DNA of 17,226 bases from Candidatus Altimarinota bacterium (GCA_003488655.1 DNKW01000015.1:1-17226), one strand, 5' to 3'. Numbered from the stretch's first letter, positions 1-9,976 are shown. Numbers and translations: made by a program. Notes: a model not told the origin generated them from the sequence alone.

Positions 1-1898
<1,898 letters not shown>

Positions 1899-1932
1899 AA
1901 TTTTGGATGCCTCAGAAGTAAGTTTTATCGAG

Positions 1933-1960
1933 ATAATACAGAAAAATGTAGAGAAATCAA
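1933..1960 (-). promoter_or_regulatory. Putative sigma70-type promoter of ligA
   Basis: On the minus strand TTGATT (1960-1955) is followed after 16 bp by TATTAT (1938-1933). Transcription would begin near 1926, giving a leader of about 28 nt before ATG 1898, which supports that start. No Shine-Dalgarno sequence is visible. Confidence 0.5.
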
Positions 1961-2024
1961 GAAGCTTGATTTTCTTTTTCACTGCAATCGCCACGATGAC
2001 GGTGCCTGCGAAGGGTATTATTAT

Positions 2025-2052
2025 TTGACATAAAAGGCATTATTAGTATAAT
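2025..2052 (+). promoter_or_regulatory. Consensus sigma70-type promoter of the FapA-like gene
   Basis: A perfect TTGACA (2025-2030) and a perfect TATAAT (2047-2052) are separated by 16 bp. The predicted transcript starts near 2059, about 27 nt before ATG 2086. It lies in the divergent gap between ligA and the FapA-like gene. Confidence 0.8.
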
Positions 2053-2085
2053 ATCGTCAAATTATATCCTGTAAAAATAGTGGGG

Positions 2086-4242
2086 ATGACTCAGGTAATT
2101 TCCGTACCGCCTTGATTGGAAAAGATCAAAGAAACTGATACCGTCTTCAGCAATGGAAATGGCATAATGACTTCCCATGCGAGAGCGAAGGTAGGGAGTA
2201 TTTTATCGAGCAAAGAATCAGAAGAAAATTCATCAACGGAAGTGTCCGATTTACAGCTTCCGAGTTTCGTAATGCAGAATGAACGTGGTATATTCATCCA
2301 TCTTGAATCCCTCGTAAATAGAGAGATACTCCTCTCCTTTTTGAATTATATTTTCGGTGAAAAATACTATTTTTCAAACATGAATTATACCGGCATAACG
2401 AAGATCCTTTATGATTTTGAAAAAACAAAAACAGACTTCTGTCAAAATATGAAAAAACTCGGGAAAGTTCCAGAGATAAAAATCGCTTCCGCTTTTAAAA
2501 AATTCGATGAAAAAAGAATTTCTCTCTATCGAAAACCAATAATAGCGAAAGGCGGAAAAAGTGCCGAGTATTTTTTCGGACCGGCGTATGTCGAAGAAAT
2601 CGGAGAAAATGGAAAAATAAAAGAAGTCCAGACAAAAATCGATATAGATGAATTCATCGCTGCGATGTGGGATCAGGATATTCGATTCGGATTGGAGATC
2701 AAGGATATACAACAGGCCATTCACGAGGATAAACAGGTTCGTATCACAATAGCCAGAGAAAAAGATCCTACTGTTGGGAAAGATGCGGTCTTGGAACCGG
2801 CGATATCTTTTGATATAAAACTCGGAATAAAAGAGAGCAGTGGATCAAAAGCTGATATGCTTATGTACGAACAATCCTATCTGCATATAGAAAAAGATGC
2901 TCCTTTGTATAAAAAAATTCCTCGGGAATACGGGAATCTTGGATGGACTATTCATGGAAAACAGATTGATTCGGAAGTACCAAAAGATTTTTCTATCGAT
3001 TCCTATATCGGGATAGGAGTACAAAAAGAAACAAGGGGCGGAACAGAATATCTCGTTTCCGTTTATAGCGGTTTTCCGCGCATAGAGGAGGTGGAGATTA
3101 CAAAATGAAAACAAAAAGTAAAACAAATGATGAAAATTCACGTCGATGAGCGGAAAACATTTGAAAAAGGTATCAATGTACGAGAGAGTGGAAAGATCAA
3201 CAAAGATAATGACTTCCAATCCGGAGGAGATATTTCCCTAGATATATCAGGAAAAAATATTTTTGCCGATCAAAATATCGAAGCGAATGTGTATGCATCA
3301 GAAAATATTTCCGTTAAAGGAAGCATTATCGGGAATGCTCACAGTAATCCCTTTTCAGGGAAATATGAAAAATACGGCGCTCTCCCAAAAGGTCAAATCG
3401 TAAGCGACGCGGGGAATATCATGGTCAAAGGGCGTGTTTACAGTGCCTATTTGGAAGCAAAGAAAGGAAAAGTAACGATTGTAAATATTGAAAATTCTGT
3501 TCTTATCGCAGACTCCGTCGAAATAAACGGGGATGCTACTAATTGCATCATCATCGCCAATACGATAATCAATAAAAAAAAGATGGTGGGGTGTACGGTA
3601 ATCTCTGGGAAAAAAATCGATGTAGCCGAATCTACAGAAAAAGGAAACTTCGAGAATATCTTCGGTATTTTTTCTCGAGACTTAACCAAAGATATCCAAC
3701 AAAAAAAAGAGGCTCTCGAAAAGGAAATGACGTCAGTGAGAGAAATGGAGAGCAGAATCGATGCGCTTGTCATCGCAAGTTTCCAAAATATGACAAAATA
3801 TGACGAGGGGAAGCGATTGTCTCTTATACGTGTCCTCATAGATATACTGAGGGATTCAAAGAAAATTCATGAAGAAAAAAATAAACCCTATATTGAGCTC
3901 TATAAGAAAATTGAACCGATTCTTATCAGAAGCGGAACGAATTGGAAAAAGCTCGAAAATCACACTATACTTGTAGCAAAACTCTCAAAAGAAATATGAG
4001 AAGAAACAGCTATTATGGAATCGACTCAACAAGAACTTTCCATAGAGATAAAAAATATTCAGGGAACTACGCATATGAAACGAGTCAAATTTCTCCAAAA
4101 TAGAGAGCTTCTCAGTCTCACGATAAAAGAAATGGATCATATAATATCCAGATTAATGATTACAGGAAGTAGTTGCTCCGTCTGTACTCTTGAGAATATA
4201 CCAGCTCCGACTACCGGACTATTTCATTGGAAGCCCGTGTAG
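2086..4242 (+). CDS. FapA/DUF342-family polymerising protein
   Basis: One 718-residue protein is formed by reading TGA at 2113, 3106 and 3997 as Gly; under the standard code it would be three pieces. The middle (about residues 260-310) has the DUF342-type stretch PREYGNLGWTIHGKQ. Residues about 365-515 are a run of short beta repeats (GGDISLDISG, ENISVKGSIIG, GNIMVKGRV), as in the right-handed beta-helix of FapA. Residues about 530-635 are rich in Lys/Glu heptads and probably form a coiled coil. The first 60 residues are charged and probably disordered. There is no signal peptide, so it should act in the cytoplasm or at the inner membrane face. FapA-family proteins are linked to flagella or cell-envelope assemblies elsewhere; no flagellar gene is seen here, and a pseudopilin-like gene follows. 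ATG 2086 is preceded by GGGG, the only start here with purines close to a ribosome site. It stops at TAG and has its own promoter and terminator. Confidence 0.8.
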
Positions 4243-4261
4243 ATACGAAGAAAAAGTTTAT

Positions 4262-4293
4262 AAAAATCCCTAAAGATATCTTTAGGGATTTTT
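4262..4293 (+). terminator. Rho-independent terminator after the FapA-like gene
   Basis: A perfect 32-bp inverted repeat, AAAAATCCCTAAAG joined to its complement, ends in a T run on the plus strand 20 bp after the TAG stop. The symmetric A/T tails would let it work in both directions. Confidence 0.85.
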
Positions 4294-4310
4294 ATGGTGC
4301 GACGTTCTAT

Positions 4311-4338
4311 TTGAATTTTTGTTCTCTTTTCATATACT
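4311..4338 (+). promoter_or_regulatory. Putative promoter of the pseudopilin-like gene
   Basis: TTGAAT (4311-4316) and TATACT (4333-4338) are spaced by 16 bp. Initiation near 4345 would place ATG 4380 about 35 nt downstream, before the palindromic element. This supports the long N-terminal form of the protein. Confidence 0.6.
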
Positions 4339-4379
4339 CTTGTACATAGCACCTTCTAATATCCTCAAATATCTCGAAA

Positions 4380-5207
4380 ATGCAACAAAATAAAGAAATT
4401 TCTGAAAAATGATGAAATTCGTATGAAAACTGCCGCCATAGCGCCCCCTTGTGGGGTCACCGGAAGTGAGGCGTACTAATGTACGGTGAACAAAGGAGAT
4501 GCAGAGTTTGAATAGGAAGTTCGCATTTTGCAGGAATTTCTAAAAAGGGATCTATTCTCCTGTATGTCCTCTTTCTCTCCTCTTTTCTGGTTCTCTTTTC
4601 TGTCTCTTTTCAGGGAGAATTGGAAAAGATGCTCGAATGAGCAAAAAATTCTGAGAAAAGTATGGAAGATATATCCCGTGTGCAAGATGCTCTCATTCTT
4701 CTGAAAAATGCACCGACAGCAAGGGTCGTTATAGATACGAATAAAAATCTCTCGCTCGTTTCACTCTATCAGAGCGGGACAGTTTTTACCGAATCGCTCG
4801 GCTGAGATAGTCCTCAAGAATACTGGTTAACTTCAACAGGATGAGCGAATTCCATCACGCTCAATATCGCTTTGTGAGGACCGGTTATGTATCATATTGC
4901 TGCATTTAATTCCGGATCCGAAGCAACCTCTGTACTCATTTCTTCCGGAGTTATCGCGACAAACGGCATCATCCCCCTTTCCTCTTCGCAGAGTACGCAT
5001 ATTCTCGTCATAGATCCGCTCGGAGGATATGTTCAGTATGCTCTCGATAAAAAAACTACGACAACCATTCCGGCATCGAGTTCCTATCGGCTTGAGAGCA
5101 GTACCAACGGGTACAAAAAAGACGAGGGGATCTATGATATAATCAATTTTGTTCCGAAATCCCGTTCAGATTTTGATTACGGGAAGATGGGGATGTATCT
5201 GAAATAA
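4380..5207 (+). CDS. Pseudopilin-like membrane protein with repeat-encoded N-terminal leader
   Basis: A 275-residue protein with eight TGA glycines (4410, 4413, 4467, 4509, 4638, 4803, 4842, 4875) and a TAA stop. Residues 55-78 read KKG followed by SILLYVLFLSSFLVLFSV: a basic pair, Gly, then a hydrophobic helix, the layout of a class III (type IV prepilin) signal. The usual Glu at +5 is replaced by Tyr, so this is a pilin-like candidate, not a confirmed one. The helix continues into a charged amphipathic stretch (GELEKMLEGAKNSEKSMED), as in pilins and type II secretion pseudopilins. The exported part is rich in beta residues, Ser, Thr and Gly. Residues about 14-46 are encoded by palindromic element copy C. 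If the true start were ATG 4479 the leader would be 33 residues shorter, but the promoter position favours 4380. No family name can be assigned. Confidence 0.65.
4418..4518 (+). repeat. Palindromic element, copy C, in the 5' part of the pseudopilin-like gene
   Basis: A diverged, longer (101 bp) relative of copies A and B. It keeps the central hairpin CGTAC-TAAT-GTACG, the flanking ACCGGA block and the outer arms, now AAACT (4427-4431) paired with AGTTT (4505-4509), and TTCGTA/TAGGAA with one mismatch. About 25 bp extra on the 5' side includes a second hairpin, CCCC-CTTGT-GGGG (4445-4454 region). It is read in the same peptide frame as copy A, sharing GNS-x-x-N and V-x-x-YGE. Confidence 0.7.
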
Positions 5208-5244
5208 TCGTCAGGGGTTTGAAATGGTATTTTACGAGAATACT

Positions 5245-5272
5245 TTGATTTTTTTTAATTAATGCATATAAA
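5245..5272 (+). promoter_or_regulatory. Putative promoter of the small secreted-protein gene
   Basis: TTGATT (5245-5250) and TATAAA (5267-5272) are spaced by 16 bp in the AT-rich gap 5208-5346. The leader before ATG 5347 would be about 68 nt. The rest of the gap shows only A/T runs and a weak GATT-TTTT-AATC hairpin. Confidence 0.45.
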
Positions 5273-5346
5273 TATCCTGATTTTTTAATCAAATTTTTGA
5301 GAAACCCTACAAAATATACGTATATTTTTTACTAAAAAAGTTTTTA

Positions 5347-5733
5347 ATGAAATTTCTCTTCTCCCTTTTTCTCACGGGATTCTTCGTAGGATCGATCTTT
5401 CTTCCGCTCATTCATCTGGTGGAGATTTCTCATGCCCAAGAATCGGGAAATGCCTCAGTTTGAACAGTGGAAGTAGAAACGGGAGATCATGAAAAGGTCT
5501 CCTCTGATACCTCCGGTTGCGAGAAATATGTTCTTTCTTTCCATTCGGAACGATTGCCTGTTTTTCCAAAAGACCTCGAAAAAATCCCCACTCTTTTGGA
5601 AAGGGAATGTTTTTCTCAAGATTTAGCATACGAAAACACGATTATTTTGTTTTTCTCTGGGAACACCGACCCACCTCCCTTCATACCCTCTCTCTATCCC
5701 TCCCTCATCTGAATAATCAAGAATCAGACGTAG
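5347..5733 (+). CDS. Small secreted protein of unknown function
   Basis: A 128-residue protein with a clear N-terminal signal peptide: MKFLFSLFLTGFFVGSIF continuing to a likely cleavage after HA, about residue 30. Two TGA codons (5461 and 5710) are read as Gly; the second is seven codons before the TAG stop. The mature part is short, acidic to neutral, with two Cys (in SGCEKY and ERECFS) that could form a disulfide outside the cell, and a Pro-rich tail (TDPPPFIPSLYPS). I recognise no family. It has its own promoter and sits between the pseudopilin-like gene and the DUF6448 gene, all three exported and on the same strand. No Shine-Dalgarno motif precedes ATG 5347. Confidence 0.6.
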
Positions 5734-5734
5734 G

Positions 5735-5776
5735 ATGCTTTTTTACAAAACTCCTTCGGGAGTGTTTTTAGCATCT
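5735..5776 (+). terminator. Terminator after the small secreted-protein gene
   Basis: ACTCC-TTCG-GGAGT forms a tetraloop hairpin followed by GTTTTT, and an outer GATGCT/AGCATC pair encloses it. It starts immediately after the TAG stop at 5731-5733. Some readthrough may supply the next gene, for which I see no good promoter. Confidence 0.7.
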
Positions 5777-5799
5777 TATATCATTCACTTACTCAAAAT

Positions 5800-6609
5800 A
5801 TGAAAGCAAAAATCATTCTTTTTGTCTCCTTTATCTTCGCGCTCATGCTCGCTCCCTCTATGACTTTCGCTCATTGCGATACGATGGACGGACCGGTCAT
5901 AACTGCTGCGAAAAAAGCAATCGAAACAAAAAATCCGAACTACTTCCTCGTCTGGGTTCAGGAAAAAGACGAAGTAAAAATATTGGAAGAATTTAAAAAG
6001 GTCTTGGAGGAACGGGAAAAGAATCCAAATAATACCGAATCTATCGATACAACATTTTTCGGAAGTCTCGTAAAAATCCATCGTGAGGGAGAAGGGGCAA
6101 GTTATACCGGAATCAAGCCTGCGGGAGATTTCGGTAGTCCGCTCATCCCTATGGTTGACAGTGCCATCGACTCAGGATCTTCCGAGAAATTGGAAGCACT
6201 TTTCCCAGAGGCGCTTCGTGCACAGATAGCCGAGAGATTCCAGGAAGTTATGAGAAAGAAGAATTATCCGCTCGAAAATGTACAGGCAGGAAGAGAATAT
6301 GTCGAATCCTATATTGTATTTTTTCATTGGGCGTTGAATCTATACAACACTTCTTTGAATGGAGAAAACAGCCATGCTGCCGAAGGGGAAATCTCTCATA
6401 ATGAAGAGATAACTCCTGCAGAGGGGGTCCTTGATGTACATGGAAATGAGGAAGAGGATAATTCCATTGTTTCAAAAGAGACAGAACATTCGGAAAGAAC
6501 GGAGAGAGATATTTATGAAAATATTTCTCTTGTACTTGTCGGGGTTTTGTTTGGAGCAGTTTCAACACTCCTCTGTCTTCGTATATTCCGAAGAAACACC
6601 GTGAAGTAA
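5800..6609 (+). CDS. DUF6448-family exported protein with C-terminal membrane anchor
   Basis: A 269-residue protein with a signal peptide (residues 1-24, ending TFA) so that the mature form would begin HCDTMDGPV. That start, the later LVKIHREGEGASYTG and KPAG stretches, and AGREYVESYIVFFHW match what I recall of DUF6448, whose biochemical role is unknown. The conserved His-Cys-Asp beginning could bind a metal or carry a thiol. After the domain (to about residue 190) comes an acidic, Asn/Ser-rich linker, then a hydrophobic helix (about 240-260, SLVLVGVLFGAVSTLLCL) and a basic tail, so the protein should be tethered in the membrane facing out. It contains no TGA codon and stops at TAA, unlike most neighbours. 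No Shine-Dalgarno sequence precedes ATG 5800. Confidence 0.8.
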   Translation: MKAKIILFVSFIFALMLAPSMTFAHCDTMDGPVITAAKKAIETKNPNYFLVWVQEKDEVKILEEFKKVLEEREKNPNNTESIDTTFFGSLVKIHREGEGASYTGIKPAGDFGSPLIPMVDSAIDSGSSEKLEALFPEALRAQIAERFQEVMRKKNYPLENVQAGREYVESYIVFFHWALNLYNTSLNGENSHAAEGEISHNEEITPAEGVLDVHGNEEEDNSIVSKETEHSERTERDIYENISLVLVGVLFGAVSTLLCLRIFRRNTVK

Positions 6610-6629
6610 TAGTATTTTTGATTCGTTTC

Positions 6630-6663
6630 AAAAAAGTTCAGTGCCTAGCACTGAACTTTTTTT
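6630..6663 (+). terminator. Bidirectional terminator between convergent genes
   Basis: AAAAAAGTTCAGTGC pairs with its complement across a three-base loop and ends in seven T. It lies 20 bp after the DUF6448 stop and about 75 bp after the stop of the convergent minus-strand gene ending at 6740, and can serve both. Confidence 0.9.
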
Positions 6664-6739
6664 GCAATCATTACTCCATTCGATTTTAATTTCGAGAAAG
6701 AGAATAGATCTTGGTGTAATTCGTGATTTTCATGAATAT

Positions 6740-7195
6740 TTATATCTTGAGATATCGCATCAGTCTTTCATTGCTCGTCAGCTCTCCTCATGTTTCCGAT
6801 TCCCCGATATACTGAAGGAGAAAAGTTCGAAGTTCGGAACTGTTTACATCCTGAGTGAGGTCGATATCTATCGTACTCAGTCACTTTTTCTTGAGACGAA
6901 GACGAAGAAATATCGGTTTTCTGTTGTCATAGACGATGGAGAATTCTTCAATGGACGGATAATCGTAGAATCCTCCATCGATATTGATACCATTTTCATC
7001 TACCGCTATCATTGTCGATTCTGGAGCATTATTCTCCATCATAAGATATACTCAAGCAAATATAAAAACCACGACACTTAAAGCATAAAGTCCGACGAAA
7101 ATCCCCCAGATAATGAAAGCGAGCGAAAAAACACCGGCGGTCGTATACCAACCCGGACCTTTCGTATTTTGTGTCGGAATATTCCAAGAGAACAT
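6740..7195 (-). CDS. Two-helix membrane protein with C-terminal soluble domain
   Basis: A 151-residue protein joined across TGA glycines at 7052, 6881 and 6788, stop TAA. The N-terminus (FSWNIPTQNTKGPGWYTTAG) precedes two hydrophobic helices (about 20-35 and 37-53). The rest carries a small beta domain: DENGINIDGGFYDYPSIEEF, then FLRLRLKKKG and a closing SNERLMRYLKI. This plan (aromatic W-Y before two helices, then G-I-x-I, Y-x-Y and a terminal short helix) is common in hypothetical proteins of candidate phyla radiation bacteria and resembles DUF5673-type or PH-like membrane proteins; I am not sure of the family. ATG 7195 is chosen because the family-like N-terminus begins there; a TTG at 7240 is possible. 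The gene follows the VirB2-like pilin gene on the same strand, separated by 165 bp that contain palindromic element copy B. Confidence 0.65.
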
Positions 7196-7257
7196 AAGAG
7201 ATAAAGGATGGGAAGTAAAAAATCTTAGAGAAATTCTCAAAATCTCTCAAAAGCGAA

Positions 7258-7340
7258 GTAATTCGAATACAAATTGAGTACCGGAGTGAACCGTACGACT
7301 GTACGGAGAACGAGGAAACGGAAATTTAAGTTCGAAGGAC
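7258..7340 (+). repeat. Palindromic element, copy B, intergenic
   Basis: This 83-bp copy aligns without gaps to copy A (11 differences). The central hairpin CCGTAC-GACT-GTACGG is identical. Outer arms are TTCGAA/TTCGAA and AAATT/AATTT, so two base pairs changed on both sides relative to copy A (G-C to A-T and C-G to T-A). The peptide frame used in ligA is also open here (PEGTVRLYGERG, two TGA) and closes at TAG 7362-7364, but flanking genes are on the other strand, so I treat this copy as non-coding. Confidence 0.85.
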
Positions 7341-7360
7341 GAGTCTTTTCAGAGATTTTA

Positions 7361-7720
7361 TTAGAGATTACTCATAACTGTATTGATTATAAACCATGAT
7401 GAGACGGCTATGACGAAACCGATAATTCCATGCTGGATTGTCTCTGCCCCTTTTTTCTTTTCCTGCGAAGTCAGACCAAAGAGAGCCATCTGGAAAGCTC
7501 CGTAAATAATCATAATAACCGCAACAGTTGCCGCAAAACCGAGGATAAAGGTGGCTGCGTAACTGATAATCTTCGGAATATCATCGAAGCTAATATTCCC
7601 CTCTCGAAGCTTGGTAGAAGAACCCACTCCCCCGAGTATTCCGGCATTATCATCCGCGAATACGTGCTCCGAAAGAAACGATGTGAGAATGGTCACGAGT
7701 ATGTAGAAAGAGTGTTTCAT
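7361..7720 (-). CDS. VirB2/TrbC-like pilin
   Basis: A 119-residue protein with a signal peptide (residues 1-22, ending HVFA) and two hydrophobic helices: about 50-78 (SYAATFILGFAATVAVIMII followed by YGAFQMAL) and 98-117 (GIIGFVIAVSSWFIINTV). Between them is a short basic loop, TSQEKKKGAETIQ. This is the layout of VirB2/TrbC major pilins and of the short pilin-like proteins common in candidate phyla radiation genomes, where helix 1 carries a G-A/G-F motif and the loop ends K-x-x-I. It could form a surface filament or membrane channel; no other type IV secretion gene is in the window. No in-frame TGA; stop TAA. The downstream two-TM gene may be cotranscribed. Confidence 0.75.
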   Translation of the reverse strand: MKHSFYILVTILTSFLSEHVFADDNAGILGGVGSSTKLREGNISFDDIPKIISYAATFILGFAATVAVIMIIYGAFQMALFGLTSQEKKKGAETIQHGIIGFVIAVSSWFIINTVMSNL

Positions 7721-7749
7721 ATGATGGCTTCAGTAATAAGACTGGGGTG

Positions 7750-7777
7750 ATTGTATCTATTTTTCCGTACAATCCAA
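7750..7777 (-). promoter_or_regulatory. Putative promoter of the VirB2-like pilin gene
   Basis: On the minus strand TTGGAT (7777-7772) and TACAAT (7755-7750) are separated by 16 bp. The start would be near 7743, about 23 nt before ATG 7720. Confidence 0.5.
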
Positions 7778-7797
7778 ATTTTTCCATAATTAATTAG

Positions 7798-7820
7798 ATC
7801 CCCGCGTTCGCGAGGATGAC
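7798..7820. repeat. Single REP-like GC-rich palindrome
   Basis: ATCCCCGCG-TT-CGCGAGGAT folds into a hairpin with one C/A mismatch and is followed by GACGG. It resembles the widespread REP-type core of the form ATTCCCGCG...CGCGGGAAT-GAC seen in many bacteria. It is markedly more GC-rich than its surroundings and only one copy is seen here. Confidence 0.4.
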
Positions 7821-7826
7821 GGCGGA

Positions 7827-7872
7827 AATAATAAAAGCCCTTATCGAAATTTCGATAAGGGCTTTTATTATT
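7827..7872 (-). terminator. Terminator of the DEAD-box helicase gene
   Basis: A perfect 46-bp inverted repeat with AAAAGCCCTTATCGAAA as one arm; on the minus strand it ends GGGCTTTTATTATT. It overlaps the helicase stop codon at 7871-7873. The plus strand has the same T-rich tail, so it could also block incoming plus-strand transcripts. Confidence 0.9.
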
Positions 7873-9586
7873 ATATATCTTTTTTCTCTCGAGCTGGCCA
7901 AGTCTTCTTGGTTCCTCCTGCATCGTCTCGGTTACGGGGAGCCTCGTAGGCTCTCTTCTCATATCCTCCTCGTTCCTTTCGTTCACCGTCAAACTTTGGA
8001 CGATCACCTTGAGGAGCGCTGGAGTTGAAAACCCCTCCAAACGTTTCCGCTCCGCTTCGGAGTCTGTCGGACTGAGGACGATTGCTTCCTTGGTACCCTC
8101 CTCCACTAGAAGATCGGTCACCACCTTGGTAACCACCAGTTCGTGGACGATCGCTTCCGTATCGTGGACGTTCCGAAGAACCCCCTTCACTAGAACGACC
8201 TCCTTGATATCCACCTCCAGAGGAACGTTCCCCTCATTGATACCCTCCGCTTGATCGTGGAGCATATCCACTAGAAGTGCGATCACTTCCGTATGAAGGA
8301 CGACTTGAAGAACCTCCTTCACTTGAACGATTTCCTTGGTATCCACCTCCAGAGGAACGACCTCCTTGGTATCCTCCACCCGATCGACCCCCTCCGCCAC
8401 CGAAAGTTCGGCGACTACCGGCACGGTGATGTCCTCCTGTTCCTCCGATGCTTCCGCGAGCAATTCGAACCACCTCATTTCCGTGAATGTCAATTTGCTT
8501 CAGGATAATTTTATTTCTTCGTTCGATATTTCCGAGAAGATTACGTTCACTGCTTGTTACGAACATAATAGCCTTTCCTTCCGCACCAGCTCGACCAGTA
8601 CGACCGATTCGGTGAATATATGCTTCCGGATCTTCCGGTACATTATAATTCACAACAAGGGTAATATCTTTCATATTGAGTCCACGTGCCGCAACATCGG
8701 TCGTGATGAAGACATTACAAAACCCATCCTGAAACCTCTTAAGCGATCGGGTACGATCTCTCTGTTGCATATCTCCATGGAGACACCCTGTCGAGAACCC
8801 ATCCCGTTCGAGCATATCGGCGATATCTTCTGTCTCGTGCTTCATTCGGCAGAATACCACCACCTTTGAATCTTTATGCTCTTGGATATATTTCTTGAGC
8901 ATTTCATACTTCTCAAAGTGCGGAACCTCGATAAATGCATGATCGATTTTCGATACCATGAGCTGTTCTGTCGCTTTGATGGATTCATATCCCTCTCCGA
9001 CGTATTTTGCGAGGAGGTTATTTACTTCCTGTGGAATCGTCGCTGAGAATGTCATAGACTGTTTCACGTTTCCGAGACGAGACCAGATCATATCGATATC
9101 GTCAATGAATCCCATATCGAGCATTCGATCTACCTCATCGAGAACGAGATACTGTACGTGAGAAAGATCGATAAAACGTCGTTCGATAAGATCGATCAGA
9201 CGACCGGTCGTCGCAACGACAATCTGAGCTCCACCCTCGAGAGCTTCTCTCTGGGATCGGATATTGGATCCTCCGTAAACGGCAATGGATCGAAGATTGG
9301 TTCCGAATGAGAGTTTGAAAAACTCTTCTCGAATCTGCATCGCAAGCTCGCGAGTCGGAGCGAGGATAATAACCTGAGGTTTTCGGATATTTGCATCGAG
9401 CTTCTGAAGAAGCGGAATAACGAAAGCGGCAGTCTTACCGGTTCCTGTCTGAGACTGTCCGATAATACTCTTCCCTGCCATAGCAGCCTTGATAACTTCT
9501 TCCTGAATCTTCGTGGCTTCAGTATAGCCGTTTTTTGTAAGTGCGGCGAGGACTTTTTCGTCGAGACCGAGTTCTGAAAATAACAT
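7871..9586 (-). CDS. DEAD-box ATP-dependent RNA helicase with Gly-rich repeat tail
   Basis: A 571-residue protein unwinding RNA duplexes, probably in ribosome assembly or RNA decay. Motifs in order: Q region (GYTEATKIQEE), motif I SQTGTGKT (45-52), Ia APTRELA (76-82), Ib TTGRL (126-130; usually TPGRL), II DEVD (150-153; usually DEAD), III SAT (181-183), IV VVFCR, V TDVAARGLN (about 296-304), VI HRIGRTGRAG (325-334). From about residue 390 to the end the protein is low-complexity: Gly, Ser, Arg, Tyr with repeated GGYQG and RSS units, then a charged end (GGTKKTWPAREKKDI). Such RG/GY tails bind RNA and can promote condensates. The only TGA (8234-8236) stands where the repeats have Gly in GGYQG. 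I start at ATG 9586, where the core begins; upstream in-frame codons would add an unrelated hydrophobic stretch. The closest relatives would be DeaD/RhlE-type helicases, which I cannot separate. Confidence 0.93.
8066..8425 (-). repeat. Imperfect tandem repeats encoding GGYQG/RSS units
   Basis: Within the helicase tail the nucleotide sequence repeats blocks such as TCCACCTCCAGAGGAACG and TTGATACC/TTGGTATCC. They encode repeats of about 7-12 residues of the type GGGYQG-x-RSS, SYGSDR or RYGSDRP. Copies differ in length and spacing, which suggests slippage or unequal recombination. Confidence 0.7.
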
Positions 9587-9610
9587 AGTGTAAAAAAGAA
9601 TAGAAAAATA

Positions 9611-9630
9611 AAGAGATTCTAGAATCTCTT
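9611..9630. promoter_or_regulatory. Perfect 20-bp palindrome upstream of the helicase gene
   Basis: AAGAGATTCT joined to AGAATCTCTT lies 24 bp before helicase ATG 9586. A TATATC at 9636-9631 on the minus strand could be a -10 box, which would place the palindrome at or just after the transcript start. It could be an operator, or a leader hairpin followed by a T-rich stretch and so an attenuator. The sequence does not decide between these. Confidence 0.45.
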
Positions 9631-9848
9631 GGATATACAGGATTGCCGGCAAAATCAGAGTTTGAAAGAAGCAGTACAAAAGCACACTACGAAACAAAAC
9701 AGGGATCTAAAACCCGAAAAAAGTATTTTCAAGAAATATATAGACTCGAATGTGGTAAAGAGGGAAAATCATTTCCTTTCTTATATTACACCAGTCACGT
9801 CTCTTGTTTTCCTGAAAAAACCTGTTTTCTGGAGAAGAATTTGAAGAA

Positions 9849-9976
9849 GTATCAACGAAAGATACGTGAATGAGGATGTATATCCCGACAAAGGATATAT
9901 GAGAAGAGATTTCTCCGATTGCAACTCAGGAGAAGTCTTCTTTTAAGAGAGAAAGGGCGCGATAGGCGTCCTCTTA
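9849..9976. other. Cluster of four consecutive hairpins in a 450-bp gene-free stretch
   Basis: The gap 9587-10034 has no convincing gene. Within it four inverted repeats follow one another: GTATC-7 nt-GATAC (9849-9865); TATATCC-7 nt-GGATATA (9879-9899); an 11-bp stem with one or two wobbles and 12-nt loop (9906-9939) followed on + by TTCTTTT; and TAAGAG/CTCTTA enclosing GCGC-GATAG-GCGT (9944-9976). They could be the 3' UTR of the nuclease gene (minus) or a small structured RNA (either strand). I do not recognise RNase P, SRP, tmRNA or tRNA signatures. The rest, 9631-9848, is AT-rich and unassigned. Confidence 0.3.

Noticed and set aside
2086..4242. Three separate genes or a pseudogene in place of one FapA-like gene
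   Set aside because: The only interruptions are TGA codons in one frame; domains continue across them and the same pattern holds in unrelated genes, so recoding explains it better than decay.
7190..7364. Copy B as part of a plus-strand gene
   Set aside because: The frame is open back into the antisense of the two-TM gene, but there is no start signal or conserved protein, and it ends 22 bases after the element.
7717..8493. Open frame of 258 codons on the minus strand overlapping the helicase tail
   Set aside because: It is the shadow of the repetitive helicase tail in another frame (Val/Glu-rich repeats) and runs across the terminator.
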